Shown: positions 38,101 through 50,192, numbered from the stretch's first letter. The stretch: DNA of 64,000 nucleotides from Rotaria macrura (GCA_900239685.1 OENT01000016.1:1-64000), one strand, 5' to 3'. Program-made: numbers and translations. Notes: generated by a model from the letters alone, not told the origin.

Positions 38101-40171
38101 TGTCTATGAAACAAAGAAATTAATCATCAGATTAATTCTTCCTAGTTGTTTTTGAACGCTTTGCTTTGAGCAGCCGAGAAAGATATCGATATGAAAACAT
38201 CATAGAGTATCTTTTTTGATAATCATGCATCATATATTTGAGTTTTCTTCTGTTTAGCAATTGATCCATACATGTGTTTTTATTTCAAGCCATGAATTAG
38301 CAGTCAGTGTTCTAAAACAATTTTCTTCTCGTTGTTTTTTAACATTTCAAAAGTTTATTTGTTCCTTAAAAGGTTAGCAAACTCGTTTCTTCTCGTTCTC
38401 ATTCCCATCGTCTCTAACACATGCTTGTTAGAAATATGCCACATGTGTTCCATTTACATGAGCGAAACAAAGAAAGATGCATACAAGTGAGCTATAAAAT
38501 CCTCACAGCTATGGCGCCTGTTATATAATATGTTTTCACGATGATGATTTGAGTGTCTTTCTACGTTTACAAATAATCAATAGTTTTACATTTAATTATA
38601 ACAATTCGTCTTCTATAAGTACAGTTAGGCAAGGAAAGATTTAAAAGTTCAATTATTAATTATGTGATTGCATTGATATCATTTTCTAAATGTATAAAAT
38701 TTTCCTTCAAAGTATCCTTTTCTGTTCTATCTGCTCAATATACCGGGCAGAGTTGCATGCCCCCAGTCTCTTACAAATACTGCATTGAGTTTAAATATGA
38801 GGAATCAATGATAAACCAAAGTTGACTATGAGTAGCAAAAGCAATGCAATTTCAAAAATCCGAACGAATTACCCACCACTACCGTATTTTAAAAGAATTA
38901 CAATTGTACAGCCTTCTCCAACTACTTTATTGAGTATGTATACAATCACTCTTTGTCTATATCCTGACAATTTATCGTACCCTTACGTGTAAAATTTTTA
39001 TTTACTATCAATCCTCTTCGTCATCATGCCAAACTATACTTTACCAAGACAATCGAAGATTTAGGTGAAATAAGTTGAAGAAAATCTGAAATGAATTTCT
39101 AAGGTTCAAATTTGATCAATACTATTTTGTACGGATCTTAGTCTGGTTAACTTTTTTTAAATTAGATAACACACATACATCTATTCAAATTAGTAACAAC
39201 AGCAGATGATGAATTTTTATCTAAATTATGAGTGTAATTGGGAGAGACGTTGTTCTCATCACTCTCTATATGAAGACAAAGATGAGTTGTAGGCTCTCTT
39301 GACATTTCTATTGTGGGACACTTCTATTTAAAAATACTGTTTTTCGAAGTTAGAATCTCTAGCTGAAGATCGAATGTATGCTAGAATATTATTATTAATT
39401 TAGCATTATTTTCAATTCAACTACTACTATTCAATATTGATTTTGCAGAACAAAAAACAAACACCATGGTTAAAATCTTTCTCAAACTCATTTTGATATC
39501 ATATCTAAAATATTTCAGACATGAATAGTTCCATTAGCAAGTATAAATGCCATCTGTATCATAATTTGCATTTTCTTTTTGTGCTATTAGAATCTGCCGA
39601 GCACATACTAGAAACAATAGATTTCTACTTCGTTCGGATCCTATCTTTATGTTATCTATGGCTACTGTAATATCGATGAGGAAAGATTGTCGAGTACAAA
39701 CGTCATTGTGAATTCTATTTCTTTGTAATTTTCTATAAACTAACTGTTACAGGAATTCTTTTTTGTTTCTAAATTGTATTTTACTTTATGCTAATTATTT
39801 TTGCTTTGTTTAGTTTGTAAGAGTACAGCAACGATGTCCTTGTACATCTAACTTAATTTTTCTTTCCTTCCCAGTCTAGGTTGTATAAGTATATATTTGA
39901 ATAGGTAAATGCTTTCTCCGTTCCAGAAGGAACGAGTTCTCAAGATGAGATTACCATAAAAAAGAATTTGTCGAAGAAGATTAAGTTTTACTCTCTATCA
40001 AATAAAGGAGCTATAATTAATACTTTTCATACATATATTTTGGTTACTCAAAAGCAGCCACGATGATGCACTCGTATATAAGTGAAGACAACTGTTATTC
40101 GATATTTCGATCTTAGAAAATATGTGATTGATAAATTTGTATAAATTATAAGAAGAATAAAAACAGTTGAA
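35111..40171. other. Intergenic; one possible orphan signal-peptide exon at 37283-37347
   Basis: Mostly featureless AT-rich DNA. At 37283-37347 (plus) an ATG opens MVVTVFLLVLYFIWATILNS and meets a GTAATA donor, in a locally less AT-rich stretch (37140-37280) with CCAAT-like sequence. This would fit a first exon coding for a signal peptide, but I find no following exon. No transposon end or array was recognised. Confidence 0.35.
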
Positions 40172-40241
40172 GTCTGATCAAGTAAACAATAAAACAATTG
40201 TTTGGTTACTAATGCAGAACGAAGAAATGGACGCCATCAAT
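40172..40241 (+). promoter_or_regulatory. Shared promoter module, copy 1 (FOX-like plus CATCAAT)
   Basis: GATCAAGTAAACAAT (GTAAACA at 40182) is a textbook forkhead-type site. GCAGAACGA follows 32 bp after the start of GTAAACA, and GCCATCAAT follows at 53 bp. The same order and spacing occur before the genes at 45641, 50338 and 60149. GTAAACA to ATG is 134 bp. Confidence 0.7.
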
Positions 40242-40315
40242 AGGTAATTGATTTTTTTTCGTGGTTTTGTTTATGTATATTTTGCAAAATCATTCGAAGG
40301 TAATAGCTTCGAAAA

Positions 40316-40690
40316 ATGAAAGCGTTTTTTCTATTCATCATATTGGGCATTATTGCCAAGTATTCAATGGCAACCAGTTATAGTAGTGGTTTTCTCTACA
40401 CATCATCAGGACATTCACTCATTGCAGCCATTGTAGTGCCTGGCATCGCTAGTATCATACTTGGTGTATCAATTGTTGTCTATTGTAAAATGAAACGTGA
40501 CACAAGAAAAAAAATGAGTGCATTGCCTGTTTCTAGGGTTATGTATTCAGCCGGAAATAATGAATTATCTTCAATAGAATTTCCGAAACAAGTACCACCA
40601 TATGCTGAAATACCGCTTCCTGAATATCCACCAGTATATGTAGTACCCAGTGCTCCGATTGAATCAAAAAACATTAGTATCACTCAATGA
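40316..40690 (+). CDS. Small type I membrane protein with PSAP/PPxY tail, family member 1
   Basis: 124 residues, single exon. Residues 1-19 are a signal peptide (MKAFFLFIILGIIAKYSMA), about 20-33 a short Ser/Tyr-rich ectodomain, 34-56 a membrane helix with Pro42, then Cys57 and the basic KMKRDTRKK. The cytosolic tail has VPPYAE, PPVY at 105-108 (PPxY, WW-domain ligand) and PSAP at 111-114 (TSG101/ESCRT-I ligand). This is the most divergent of four paralogues, with one PPxY only and fewer prolines, but Pro42, Cys57 and the basic patch are shared. Known motif biology suggests an adaptor that brings Nedd4-type ubiquitin ligases and ESCRT-I to a membrane. That role is inferred and cargo is unknown. 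Cys57 at the membrane edge could be palmitoylated. Confidence 0.82.
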   Translation: MKAFFLFIILGIIAKYSMATSYSSGFLYTSSGHSLIAAIVVPGIASIILGVSIVVYCKMKRDTRKKMSALPVSRVMYSAGNNELSSIEFPKQVPPYAEIPLPEYPPVYVVPSAPIESKNISITQ

Positions 40691-42212
40691 AATATCATAT
40701 AATGGGAAGATGCTTTTAACAGAATCAATCATCAATGAATTCTCGTATTAGAAAAATGACCTTGAAAATACATCGAGTATTATTGATAGCCTTATTATGA
40801 TTACAAATGCAACTTGTGTTATATTTATTATTCCGTGAACTCTTAAAGAATTTCATATATATTTATTCCAAACTTTGTTTTTCTAACAAAATATATTTGT
40901 TTTATTAATAATAGTGAGTCTGACTGTTTTTGGAATGAGTAATATGTATTATTAATTGGTGTGTGCATGACAATGTCAGTGCAATCTTTTCCCTATATTT
41001 CTGTTGTAAGTTGCATGATAACGTTCTTCTTGATATGAATAATTCATTAATTTTACATCAAAGTACCTTTATGTTACAGCGTTGTCTAGCTCGATAAAAT
41101 ATTCTCTTTTCATTACTGTTTTTCATATGATTGAAAAGCAAAATTTTGATTGAAACTATGCTAATGTCATTAAAACTGAATAAGCGAAGAGTTTTATAAA
41201 GAAGCGCATCTTAGTTGATATAATGCAATTACAGTTATGCAACTCGTTTTTTTTCTTCTCCAGAGAAAATAAGGTCACTACTCGAATTATTTTTCTTGTT
41301 CTACTCATCAGACAGTGTAAACGTTTTTTAATAATAAAACAGAACTACACAAGTGAATGATGCTCGGTCGAAAAACACGGCATACTATAATAAATCCATG
41401 ACAGGACGAAGTGTTGTTGGTTACAGTGCTTTGGTATCGATATGTACTGAAAATATTTATGACACTCACCATCATACTTCATTTTATTATCAGAATAAAA
41501 ACAAAATTCTCATGAATAGTTAAACTCTTTTTTGAATGAATTTCAATATGCTGAGTTTTTATGATACACAGTTACTGAGCATATCTTTTATGATTCTCAT
41601 GTAATCTTCTGCATATCGGCACGGCCAAGAGTTATGAAATTTCAGTTTCTGATATTGTAGTCTTTGTAATATTGTAGTGCAAGCAAACTTTCGAAAATTT
41701 TTATCACAAATAGAGCTTGTTTAGATCTATTATTAATAAAAATTTCATTTATTTCTCTTTAACTGCAGCAGAGTTATTCCCATAAATAGTAACTGTTACG
41801 GAATTTCAAAAAAAAATAAATTTTTTGTTAAAGTAACGTATGAAAGAATACAGAATTCAAATGAAGATTGTATTCAAAAGTTGTTGAGCTTCTAGCAACC
41901 CTTCAGAATATCAGTTCGCTTCTGATCCACTTTTGCTTCATCAAATAAAAAAGGTTCAAATATTGCTCGTTATAGAATTTCATATTATCTTTAATATGTA
42001 CACAAGAAATTTTTTCGTAACCTAACATTTCACACCGTAAAGATAAAATTGGTCTTTTTCGTAATACATGAGTACCATACAAACAGTCTTATCTTTACAG
42101 TATGTTAGTTTTATTCTTACAATAAAATCTCATAAAAAACTTCCAGCTATTTTTCAGACAAAAATGCAATATAAAAACGTCAAAAAACTGTACCTTTCAG
42201 GGGAAATTTGCA
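40691..42212. other. Intergenic, no gene seen
   Basis: 3' flank of the first PSAP/PPxY gene and AT-rich DNA up to a palindromic element. No clear AATAAA within the first 150 bp; nothing else recognised. Confidence 0.45.
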
Positions 42213-42586
42213 ATTACCCAGTGAAAAATTTTCGCTGATTTTAATCGAATTATTCTGCAACAAAATCAAAATTGAAATCGATTGATTATTTTAATTATCG
42301 TAGATCACGACTTAACTATTACTTCATATTGTTACCTATTCAGTATAAAATTTTCGGATTAAAATTGATTATTATGCAGCAAAATCAAGATTTAAAATCG
42401 ATTGATAATTTCAATTTTGTTGCAAAATAATCAATTTTAATCCGAAAATTTAACACTGGATAAGTAGCAATATGAAGTAATAGTTAAGTCGTGATCTACG
42501 ATAATTAAAATTATCAATCGATTTCAATTTTGATTTTGTTGCAGAATAATTCGATTAAAATCAGCGAAAATTTTTCACTGGGTAAT
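42213..42586. repeat. 374-bp palindrome, probable foldback MITE with a nested inner copy
   Basis: Two arms of about 165 bp are inverted copies with only some eight differences. The outer ends read ATTACCCAGTGAAAAATTTT. A related terminus (CAGTATAAAATTTTCGG at 42341, mirrored by CCGAAAATTTAACACTG ending 42458) lies inside, so the structure looks like one palindromic element sitting in the centre of a related one. No coding capacity. No target duplication could be read. Confidence 0.75.
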
Positions 42587-42630
42587 ATCACTTCTCTTTA
42601 CAGTTTGCAACAAGTTTGACAATCTGTTGT

Positions 42631-43295
42631 CCAAGCAGGCAAAAGTTTTCAAAAACGCGTTTAAGCGCCCAAAAATGGGCGGGTAATCTAGGAAAGTACA
42701 CGTGTTTGGATGGCAATCGACGTTCCCAATTGTGAATGAAAAACGCTCATTTCCCCACCTTCTAGTGAGTTTAATCGCGTTTTCAGTCAAAAACGCGTGT
42801 AAATGCATAAAAAAGAGATATACTTGTCGTCTTATTAATACTTAAGAATTCTTATTATGATCCAGTCATTTCTAACGACTATGAAATAAGCGACCACTAT
42901 TTCTCTTTTTTTATGCGTTTGCACGCGTTTAAACGCACAAGAAGGTGGGGAAATGAGCGTTTTTCACTCACAATTGGGAACGTCGATTGCCATCCAAACT
43001 AGTGGTGGCACTTTTCCTTTCCTTTCAAGGGAAAGTTAAACTTTCCTTTTGAGTTTTTTAAAGTATTTATGAATTGAGCAGCATCAATTGCATTATTTTC
43101 TTCCATAAATTATGAAAAACGGTAACGATAGTATTCGAATTTGCTTTCTTCTAAAGAAAACTTGAATGTTAAAAAGCTTTCCGTCCCCAAAGGAAAGTGA
43201 AAGTGTCACCCCTAATCCAAACAGGTCCACTTTCCTAGATTTCCCCTCCATTTTCGGGTGTTTAAACGCGTATTTGAAAACTTTTGTCTACTTGG
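42631..43295. mobile_element. Foldback MITE rich in AAACGCG motifs, interrupted by a hAT-type insertion
   Basis: Left arm 42631-42836 and right arm 42890-43295 are inverted copies. Shared landmarks are CCAAG..GGCAAAAGTTTTC / CTACTTGG ends, AAAACGCGTTTAA, GTGGGGAAATGAGCGTTTTT and TTGGGAACGTCGATTGCCAT. The right arm is split at 43000-43214 by a second element; without it and one copy of the 8-bp duplication the MITE is about 442 bp. Gives no protein. Confidence 0.75.
43000..43214. mobile_element. Non-autonomous hAT-type element (215 bp) nested in the MITE
   Basis: Ends TAGTGGTGGCACTTTTCC and, inverted, TAGGGGTGACACTTTCAC (19 of 23 matching including the following bases), as in hAT elements. 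Flanked by a perfect 8-bp target duplication ATCCAAAC (42992-42999 and 43215-43222), the hAT length. Removing the element and one duplication restores the MITE right arm, which proves the order of insertion. Confidence 0.85.
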
Positions 43296-43329
43296 GTGAT
43301 AGCTAACTTCTGATTTTCGGAACGATCTC

Positions 43330-43390
43330 CCGATCTGCCGTAGAAACACCAAAAGGAAAAAATGTCGAAAGGGAAAAATATCAAAAATTT
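43330..43390. repeat. Solo end of the 56-kb foldback transposon family
   Basis: CTGCCGTAGAAA followed by AAAAGGAAAAAATGTCGAAAGGG closely resembles the right inverted repeat of element C (GTGCCGTAGAAAGGTCGAAA). No matching second end was found nearby, so it is a truncated copy. Confidence 0.5.
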
Positions 43391-43784
43391 TAACAAAGAT
43401 GTTTTTATTTTTGAAATCATAATAGCATGATAACATAGATCATAGTTAAATAAGATTTATAAAAAATATAATTATAGAAAGCTATTTTTTCCGTTTATTT
43501 ATTTATTCTCTCCAAAACGATTCAAGCAAGCCAGATCTTGGGACTTGACTAGCTTTGCGTTGGCTGGATATCTGGTAGACCACTTCAGGGCAATACTCAC
43601 TCAATCATCGATCGAGATCAGCATGTTTTCGAATACTTAATAATCGAGAAATAGAATTGAAAAAAAATATTTTCAAAAGGAATGTTTCCTACGGTCAATC
43701 ATGTTGTTTATATACGACTACATATGAATAACAGAACGGTGAATAGTTACTAGCCAGCATCTAAGTATAAAAATGATGTCGCTT

Positions 43785-43975
43785 TATGTTTTACTCAAGA
43801 TCTTGCGAGAAGATAATAGTAACCGATATCTTGTCCATGATCTTGCCAAGATCTTAGGTACAGATATATCTGATACAACCAAGATATATACATACAAATT
43901 ATCTTTTCAAGATCTTGATAAGATCTTACTTACCGGTCCCAATATTTCAAGATCTTGCTTACAAGATGTTTGAAT
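43785..43975. repeat. Cluster of CAAGATCTTG palindromes
   Basis: The 10-bp palindrome CAAGATCTTG or its AAGATCTT core occurs five times in about 170 bp, with further half-sites (GATATCTTG, ACAAGATG) between them. Spacing is irregular. It could be the subterminal repeat field of a decayed DNA transposon or a cluster of binding sites for a dimeric protein; nothing in the sequence decides. The 66-codon frame across it (43773-43973) is a by-product of the repeats. Confidence 0.6.
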
Positions 43976-44728
43976 AGGCAAGTTCGAAAAATAAAATATC
44001 GATCTTGAATTTCAAAATTTGTTTGGATTGAGGAGCATACCATCCAAAATCCAAGTAATAAAACTTGAGCAGAGTGACTGAGGATCTACTGAATATGCTT
44101 ATGACTAGAATTTTATATGATTAATTACGCCAAGTAAATAACACTATAAAGATGACTCATTCTCTATGTAGTATCCACTAGATACAGAATTCGTCAAAAC
44201 AGAATAATTTATCGATAAAATAATGCTATTGTGATTGAATCGGAATATTTCATTACATAGGATACGAAAAATGTTAATGAATACGTTTCTATCAAATATT
44301 CTTAGATATTTATTTTGATTCATTTTAAAAAATTTGATGAATGATTATTTTTCTTTTGATTTTAATGCCTGAGTCAATTGACGAAATAGCACTTTTTTAA
44401 CACGATTGTTTACTATTTTACATCAACAAAAATTTTTCCGTAGAAAACTAGTAGCGATTGAAGTGAATAAAACCTCTATGCACTCAACTTAGTTGGCAGC
44501 AGCAGGCTTTAGAAGTTTATCGAAGGATCAAATTCTACAAAAGAAAAACAAAAAATTTAAATCGCGTGATTCGCTGCAGATTTCTCAGCATAGTTCGTCC
44601 ATGTAAGAAAATTGGTGCAAACTGATTTGCGATAGTACCATTACTTCATGAACTGGCACATATTATATTTAAAAATTTTAGTATTTCAATGAAAATAAAG
44701 ATCAACGAAGTAGAGAAATGATCAAAGT
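43976..44728. other. Intergenic, nothing recognised
   Basis: AT-rich DNA between the palindrome cluster and the hAT-type element; no gene-like frame. Confidence 0.45.
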
Positions 44729-44736
44729 ACTCCATA

Positions 44737-45318
44737 CAGAGATGGAAACAGGCCACTTTTTTCTGGGCTACCCTGGCCTGGTCTAGTCTGACTCAGCCTG
44801 GGGGTCAGAGCGCTGTGGGCTGGCTGGCTTCTTGGCCTGGCCTACAGGCCAAAACTAGGCCAAGTTATATTTCTGATTTTTCAAATTGGTGTATAATTTC
44901 AGTTTGAATAATTTAAATTATTTTCATGAAGATAACAAACAACGAGTTCTTACACAAAATAGGAAACTAAAACAAAGAGAAAATCATCATAAATATTTTT
45001 CATAAGAGAAAAACTTCAATTACTGAGATTTTTTCATAATATCCTCAGTTTTTCACATAGTCAAAAGATATTTTAACACAATAATAAAAACAATATATAC
45101 TTATAGGAACATAATGAACAGTTAAAAGAATGTTATGTTTCAAGATGGTTACTGAAGCAATCAATATAATTTCTCAGCCAGGCCAAAGTTGTTGGCCTGG
45201 CCTGGCCTGGACCAGGTTGGATATATTGGCTGGGCGGATCAGGCCAGGCCAAATTTTCAAAATTCAGCCTGGGCAGGTGGCCTGGCCTGGTGCCTGTCAG
45301 GCCAGGCCGGCAGCTCTG
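44737..45318. mobile_element. Non-autonomous hAT-type element with GGCCTGGCC subterminal repeats
   Basis: A 582-bp element with ends CAGAGATGG and, inverted, CAGAGCTGC. A perfect 8-bp target duplication ACTCCATA flanks it (44729-44736 and 45319-45326). Both subterminal zones are packed with GGCCTGGCC and inverted copies, strikingly GC-rich against the AT-rich surroundings; the 230-bp centre is AT-rich. No transposase. It ends about 190 bp before the promoter module of the gene at 45641. Short frames across the GC-rich part are repeat artefacts. Confidence 0.85.
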
Positions 45319-45499
45319 ACTCCATATGATTAGGTGAGATCTCGTATCAGTGCACTGCTTTTTAATTTTCTTTTTTATGTCTAAAAAAAACAGCATAGAA
45401 AAGAAAAACAAACCAATCTTAATTAGAAATTGCTTTATACGAACGGATTCAATAAGAAAATTTGAATGAGTTGCAAGAATAAAGAAAACATTGAAGTGA

Positions 45500-45568
45500 T
45501 CCAATCAGGTAAACAATAATAATACTGCATTGTCGCTGATGCAGGCTGAATAAATTGATTTCAGCAAT
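45500..45568 (+). promoter_or_regulatory. Shared promoter module, copy 2
   Basis: TCAGGTAAACAAT (GTAAACA at 45509), GCAG exactly 32 bp later and CAGCAAT (one base off CATCAAT) exactly 53 bp later. GTAAACA to ATG 45641 is 132 bp. This copy has lost the CRE-like GACGTCA part. Confidence 0.65.
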
Positions 45569-45640
45569 ACGTGAATATTTTAGTTCTCACTTCTTTTGCT
45601 CCTGCTTTCGATACAACATCAAAATAAAATAAAATTTGAG

Positions 45641-46030
45641 ATGAAACTATTTTTTATATGCATCGCATTAATCATAATTATTAATTCTTGTTCAGCGCGA
45701 TCTGAAAATTATAATGGTAATCACTATTTCTGGTCGAGTAATCGGATTATTGTGGGCGTTGTCATATCTACTATTACTGGCACCATTGCTATTATCGTTT
45801 TAATAGGCTGGTGCAAGGCCAAATATGATAAGAGAAAAAAAATGGGCGTCTACCCTAGAACCACACATCCCACCTCAATCGTACAGAAATATCCATCTGC
45901 GCCACCATCATGTGACCAGCCACAGACTGAATCTCAACCACCACCATACGAGCAACCACCTCCATATTCGGTATCGAGCGCCATTAACAAGCTGGACAAC
46001 ATTAAAAATGATGCCACAAACTTGACCTAG
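45641..46030 (+). CDS. Small type I membrane protein with PSAP/PPxY tail, family member 2
   Basis: 129 residues, single exon. ATG 45641 is chosen because it starts a signal peptide (MKLFFICIALIIIINSCSA) and keeps the family distance to the promoter module. Ectodomain about 20-34 (RSENYNGNHYFWSSN), helix 35-57, Cys58, basic KAKYDKRKK. The tail carries PSAP at 85-88 and two PPPY motifs at 100-103 and 106-109 (QPPPYEQPPPYS), then a polar end. It combines a TSG101-type and WW-type ligand in one 25-residue stretch. It lacks the Pro in mid-helix found in the other three members. Role by motif: recruiter of Nedd4-like ligases and ESCRT-I; the ectodomain is too short to suggest a ligand. Confidence 0.83.
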   Translation: MKLFFICIALIIIINSCSARSENYNGNHYFWSSNRIIVGVVISTITGTIAIIVLIGWCKAKYDKRKKMGVYPRTTHPTSIVQKYPSAPPSCDQPQTESQPPPYEQPPPYSVSSAINKLDNIKNDATNLT

Positions 46031-49000
46031 TGGGAATATGGTATTTAATGAATCAAATACACATAGATTTATCATATAAAACAGTTCATTTCATCGAAAT
46101 CACTATAGTTTGTAAACTCAGCATAATCATTAAAAAAAAACTTCTTTTCACATGAGTATTGTGTTGATTTTGAAATTTATTCATCCAGCTTTATGAAACT
46201 TCAGTTTTTTAACTGGCTAAATTTTTAAAAACTCACTTAAGAAAACAGTCATACGTATTTTGAAGAAACACACATTTAATATTTGCGATTTTTCTATGTT
46301 GATCAATGTACATATACATAGTGTCATCTTCTGTTGTAGTCAATCGACGGATTCATTTTGCGTCAATATAGACACTATTCAAAACATGTGCATACACAAC
46401 TAACCATAGTCTAAAAATGAATCACATACGTTTTCGTGCAATAGTTTCTGCGCCATACATATTGATGAACAGTTGAACCTAGACTTTAGTCAAAACTGCG
46501 AATGTTTCCTGCAAATCCATGGATAAATTCTTATTCGATTTCCATAAAATCTTCCTAAACCTAATGAAGGATCGTAATCTAAACGTAACACTGAAATTCG
46601 TGTGTCCTCATGTGGATCATTATGAAAACGATTCGACAAGTCGGTAGAATGTTATACTTTACAGATAGAAATGATGAAAAAACATAAATATTCCGAATAT
46701 TTTGAATAATGATGTTGATGAACAACAAAGTTATATCAAAGATGTGATGCATACGTATTGTCTTCACATTTGAATCGAAACTGTTCGATCAGCAGTTCAT
46801 AAGCGTATGTTTCTGATTCTCAAGATAGCTCATTCATACACCAACAAAAACATATTATATGTATAGATTTGACAAATTCTCAAGAACAGAATGTTTATGT
46901 TCTTAGATGTTAAATAGATATAAACGGTAAATAACAATTCATTTGCAGTTTTCAAAATTGTTATTTGAATATCACGTAATGACAATCTGTTCGAAATATA
47001 TAAAAAACCTTGAAACGTAATCCTATTCTTTTTTTTCTCTGTTGATGAGTAGAGTTTTGTTTTGTTTTTTGCTGCCATTCAGTTATCTCTCAGTAGTAAA
47101 AGTAATCTCGAGAGACATGGTTCCCTTAATTTGTTCTATTTTTTCCAATAAAACTTTAATTCAAATAGATAGAGAAAAGTAGATTCTTAGTACTGTTGTA
47201 GTTCGTTAAAATATTAGTTTTGCTTCCGAGATTGACGAAAAGAAGAAGATCAGTTAGCGTCATTGGTATACATCAGTTCTTGTTGTCTGTGAATAAGATG
47301 ATTGGGACTTATCCATTCATCATCGGCTAACAGTGGAAGATGACGCGTCTGTGTACCAGAAGGAAATGTCGTACAACTAAATTGGAATTGTGAAAGAAAA
47401 AGTACTTGATGGATAATTGTTCGAAAGCATATCAAATTTAAAAAGTAGAATTCTTTTCCTTTACGCAATCAATTTACAGAGAGATCTCTTAGAAAACTAT
47501 GGAAACAACTTGATTCAAGCGATTTGAGAATTATAGATTCACTATGATCGTTATACTCCGTACTTCGAATAACTCTACGACGAATTCATACTTGTGACGT
47601 GGTTTACGATGAGTAAAAACTCTTTTGAAACTTCCAAATCGAATATCAGCATAAAGAAGTAAATAGTTCAGTGTTCCGGCATACGGAGCATAGCAGTACG
47701 ATGGGAAAAGGAGGAAATTTGCGACTTTCATAGGTTTATATGGGCGTTTTTTGAAATACTAGAAACATAAATTGAAACGACTACAATAATAAAGTTTCTT
47801 CGAAGTAGAAGAATTTATTCTGAAAGGGTCTGCTTAGAAAATTGATGAGATCGCATTCCTCCTATTTTGAAGCTATCACCGATTGATGTCGATCAATACA
47901 GAAACAACGGAACGGTGAAAATCACAATAGACTACGTATATATGTTCATCGACTATTCTAACTTTCGTAGTTCGCCATATTGCTATTTGAAAACAAATTC
48001 ATAATCTGCATGTGATAGAGAATTGTCTGTTATTCTATCGTGAGTAAGATTTGAGAAAAAATGATTCTCCCATGTATTTTTGTCATGCACAGCTAAGTAT
48101 GTAATTTTATACTCAGTGCAGTTCAACTTGGAACTTGCCGTGTTCAAGATTCTGTGCGATCGATGAAATTTTAGAATAAATGAAACGTGTCTATTGACTC
48201 ATTATGAATAGTTGCATTTATATGCCTGCCAAAACGATTCATTATTGTTTTGTGATGTAGATAAGCGTAGAAATGCGTGGACAGAATGTATAGTTTCTTA
48301 GTAGTCTTTATTGGTCATGTTTCTCCAAGAAAATACATCATAAACTCCTGGTATAAACATTCTATATTTAGAAATGTTTCGTTTGATATCTGCACTCATC
48401 TGATCGCATTATTATTCGAGGATTAAAAGGCAGAGAAACGAAGACTAATAAGAGCAACATTTATGTAGCGATTTTACTTGTAGTTCATATGCTATGTAAT
48501 CTAAGATGAGCCACAGATGTACACGGTACATCTATGAACCATATGTCTTCTTACCATATGATGAATTCTATTTACTGAAATATGATAAATGATTTGCATT
48601 CTATATGAAGATCCCAAAGGATACAGAAAAGTAACTAAATGATATATAATATAACTTTTATTCGTTTGTATTTGTTAAGTGAAAATGATAATAAAAACCA
48701 AAAGAAGAAAATCGTACTATGATGATTATTCTATCATTGTTGATTAGAAAATAGCTTAATAGAAATAGAATAAACATCGAATAATATTGATAATGTTTAA
48801 ACGTTGTGTCAGTATTTTATCTATGACACTCGCTTAATATATATATATATATTCCGTCATTTAAGATCAGCAAAAGAGTTATTAAATGAAATATCTTTGA
48901 AAAAAATAACAAATTAGATTTTTTACTATAACTAGATATTACTTTAGACTCCTGTTTAGATTGTTGATTGAAGCTTCATACAAAGCTTGGCGGTTATTAG

Positions 49001-50192
49001 ACATGTAAAACTTTTAAAAGGCTTATGTCACGAAAAGATGCTCTATACTAATAACTATTACATGGGGTGAATTGATTTCTCAAAATATCGATATGGAGAT
49101 TTATAATTGGTTCGACTTCATGGTAGTTATCTACGTTGCAAAATCGAGTTCTTCCATGTTTTCTATGCTTAATCAATAAATGTATCTAGCTGAATAAATT
49201 TCACGAAATCTTATTGCAAAATGATGATTAGATCATCAAAACACTAGAATCAAATTATATTTACTGGATAATTTTTAAATCAGCGACATGTCTGTTGAGC
49301 ATTTTAGGTGAACGAAAGATGTTTCTATTGAAAAATATGACAGTGGATGCGAACAAAGGTCAGCTTGAAGATCTTATCTCACATCATCCATCCTTTATTA
49401 ATTAGGAGATGAAATCATTATATGCAGCATAAATACTAAACAATTGTGTTTGCTGCACTGCGAGCAGAGTGATCTGCGTGTACATGTAGTCATAGTATCA
49501 AAATCAATACATCGCCTTTGACGTGTCGAAATATTCGTTTCTTCGTAGTAACGGTACAATTTTTTGTTGATTCTTTTCTCCATCCAATTCGAAAGCAAGC
49601 GTTGCAAAATCATGCGTCGCCTCTCTATGAATTTAATTGATTTCAATAATATTATGTGAAAAAATCTCATGAACAATCAATCATCCTGGTATTTCTAGCA
49701 GCATGAGAACACCTTTCCTATAACAATATCTCCAATAAAAACCGACCAGCCAAGCAAGCGTGAAAGATATTTACTTGCTAGAATTATTCTGATAACCAAT
49801 ATGTTAGAAATTAAATTTAAAAGGAAGTTGACATGGAAAAAAACCCAAAAATGATATCATTACAAAAATATCTTACAGAGATTTCTTTCTGTTAAGTTAA
49901 ATCACACCAGCACGGACCACGTAATATTTTCACAACTAACCATAATTTAATTACATTCATTCTTTTGAATTATTACTTCACTGGAACGTATTATCACAAA
50001 CTATACTTCCACAATCACTACTCGTGTTCAGCATCCAATATGATTTCGAGTCGCTTCTCTTTTCATTCCAATGTTCTAAGAATAGCAACGTTAAAGTGTT
50101 AACAAAAAACGAGTTCGAATTAAAAACTTGCCAGAAATGAAAAAAACGATCGAAAGGTATGAATATAACATGAAAAAGAAAATGCAGTTGCA
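46031..50192. other. Intergenic; possible decayed coding pieces near 47250-47775 (minus)
   Basis: On the minus strand, an acceptor-like TTTCTAG is followed by an open stretch from about 47762 (YFKKRPYKPMKVANFLLFPS..., to a donor-like GTACGG near 47570). A second acceptor (CCAATTTAG) near 47382 leads into CTTFPSGTQTRHLPLLADDE and a stop at 47250. The two pieces do not join in frame by the sites I can see, and neither is recognised. A frame at 49398-49676 (minus) has a Cys-rich end without a known pattern. The rest shows nothing. Confidence 0.3.

Noticed and set aside
45130-45504. Open frames on both strands over the hAT-type element
   Set aside because: They are translations of GGCCTGGCC repeats and cross the element boundary.
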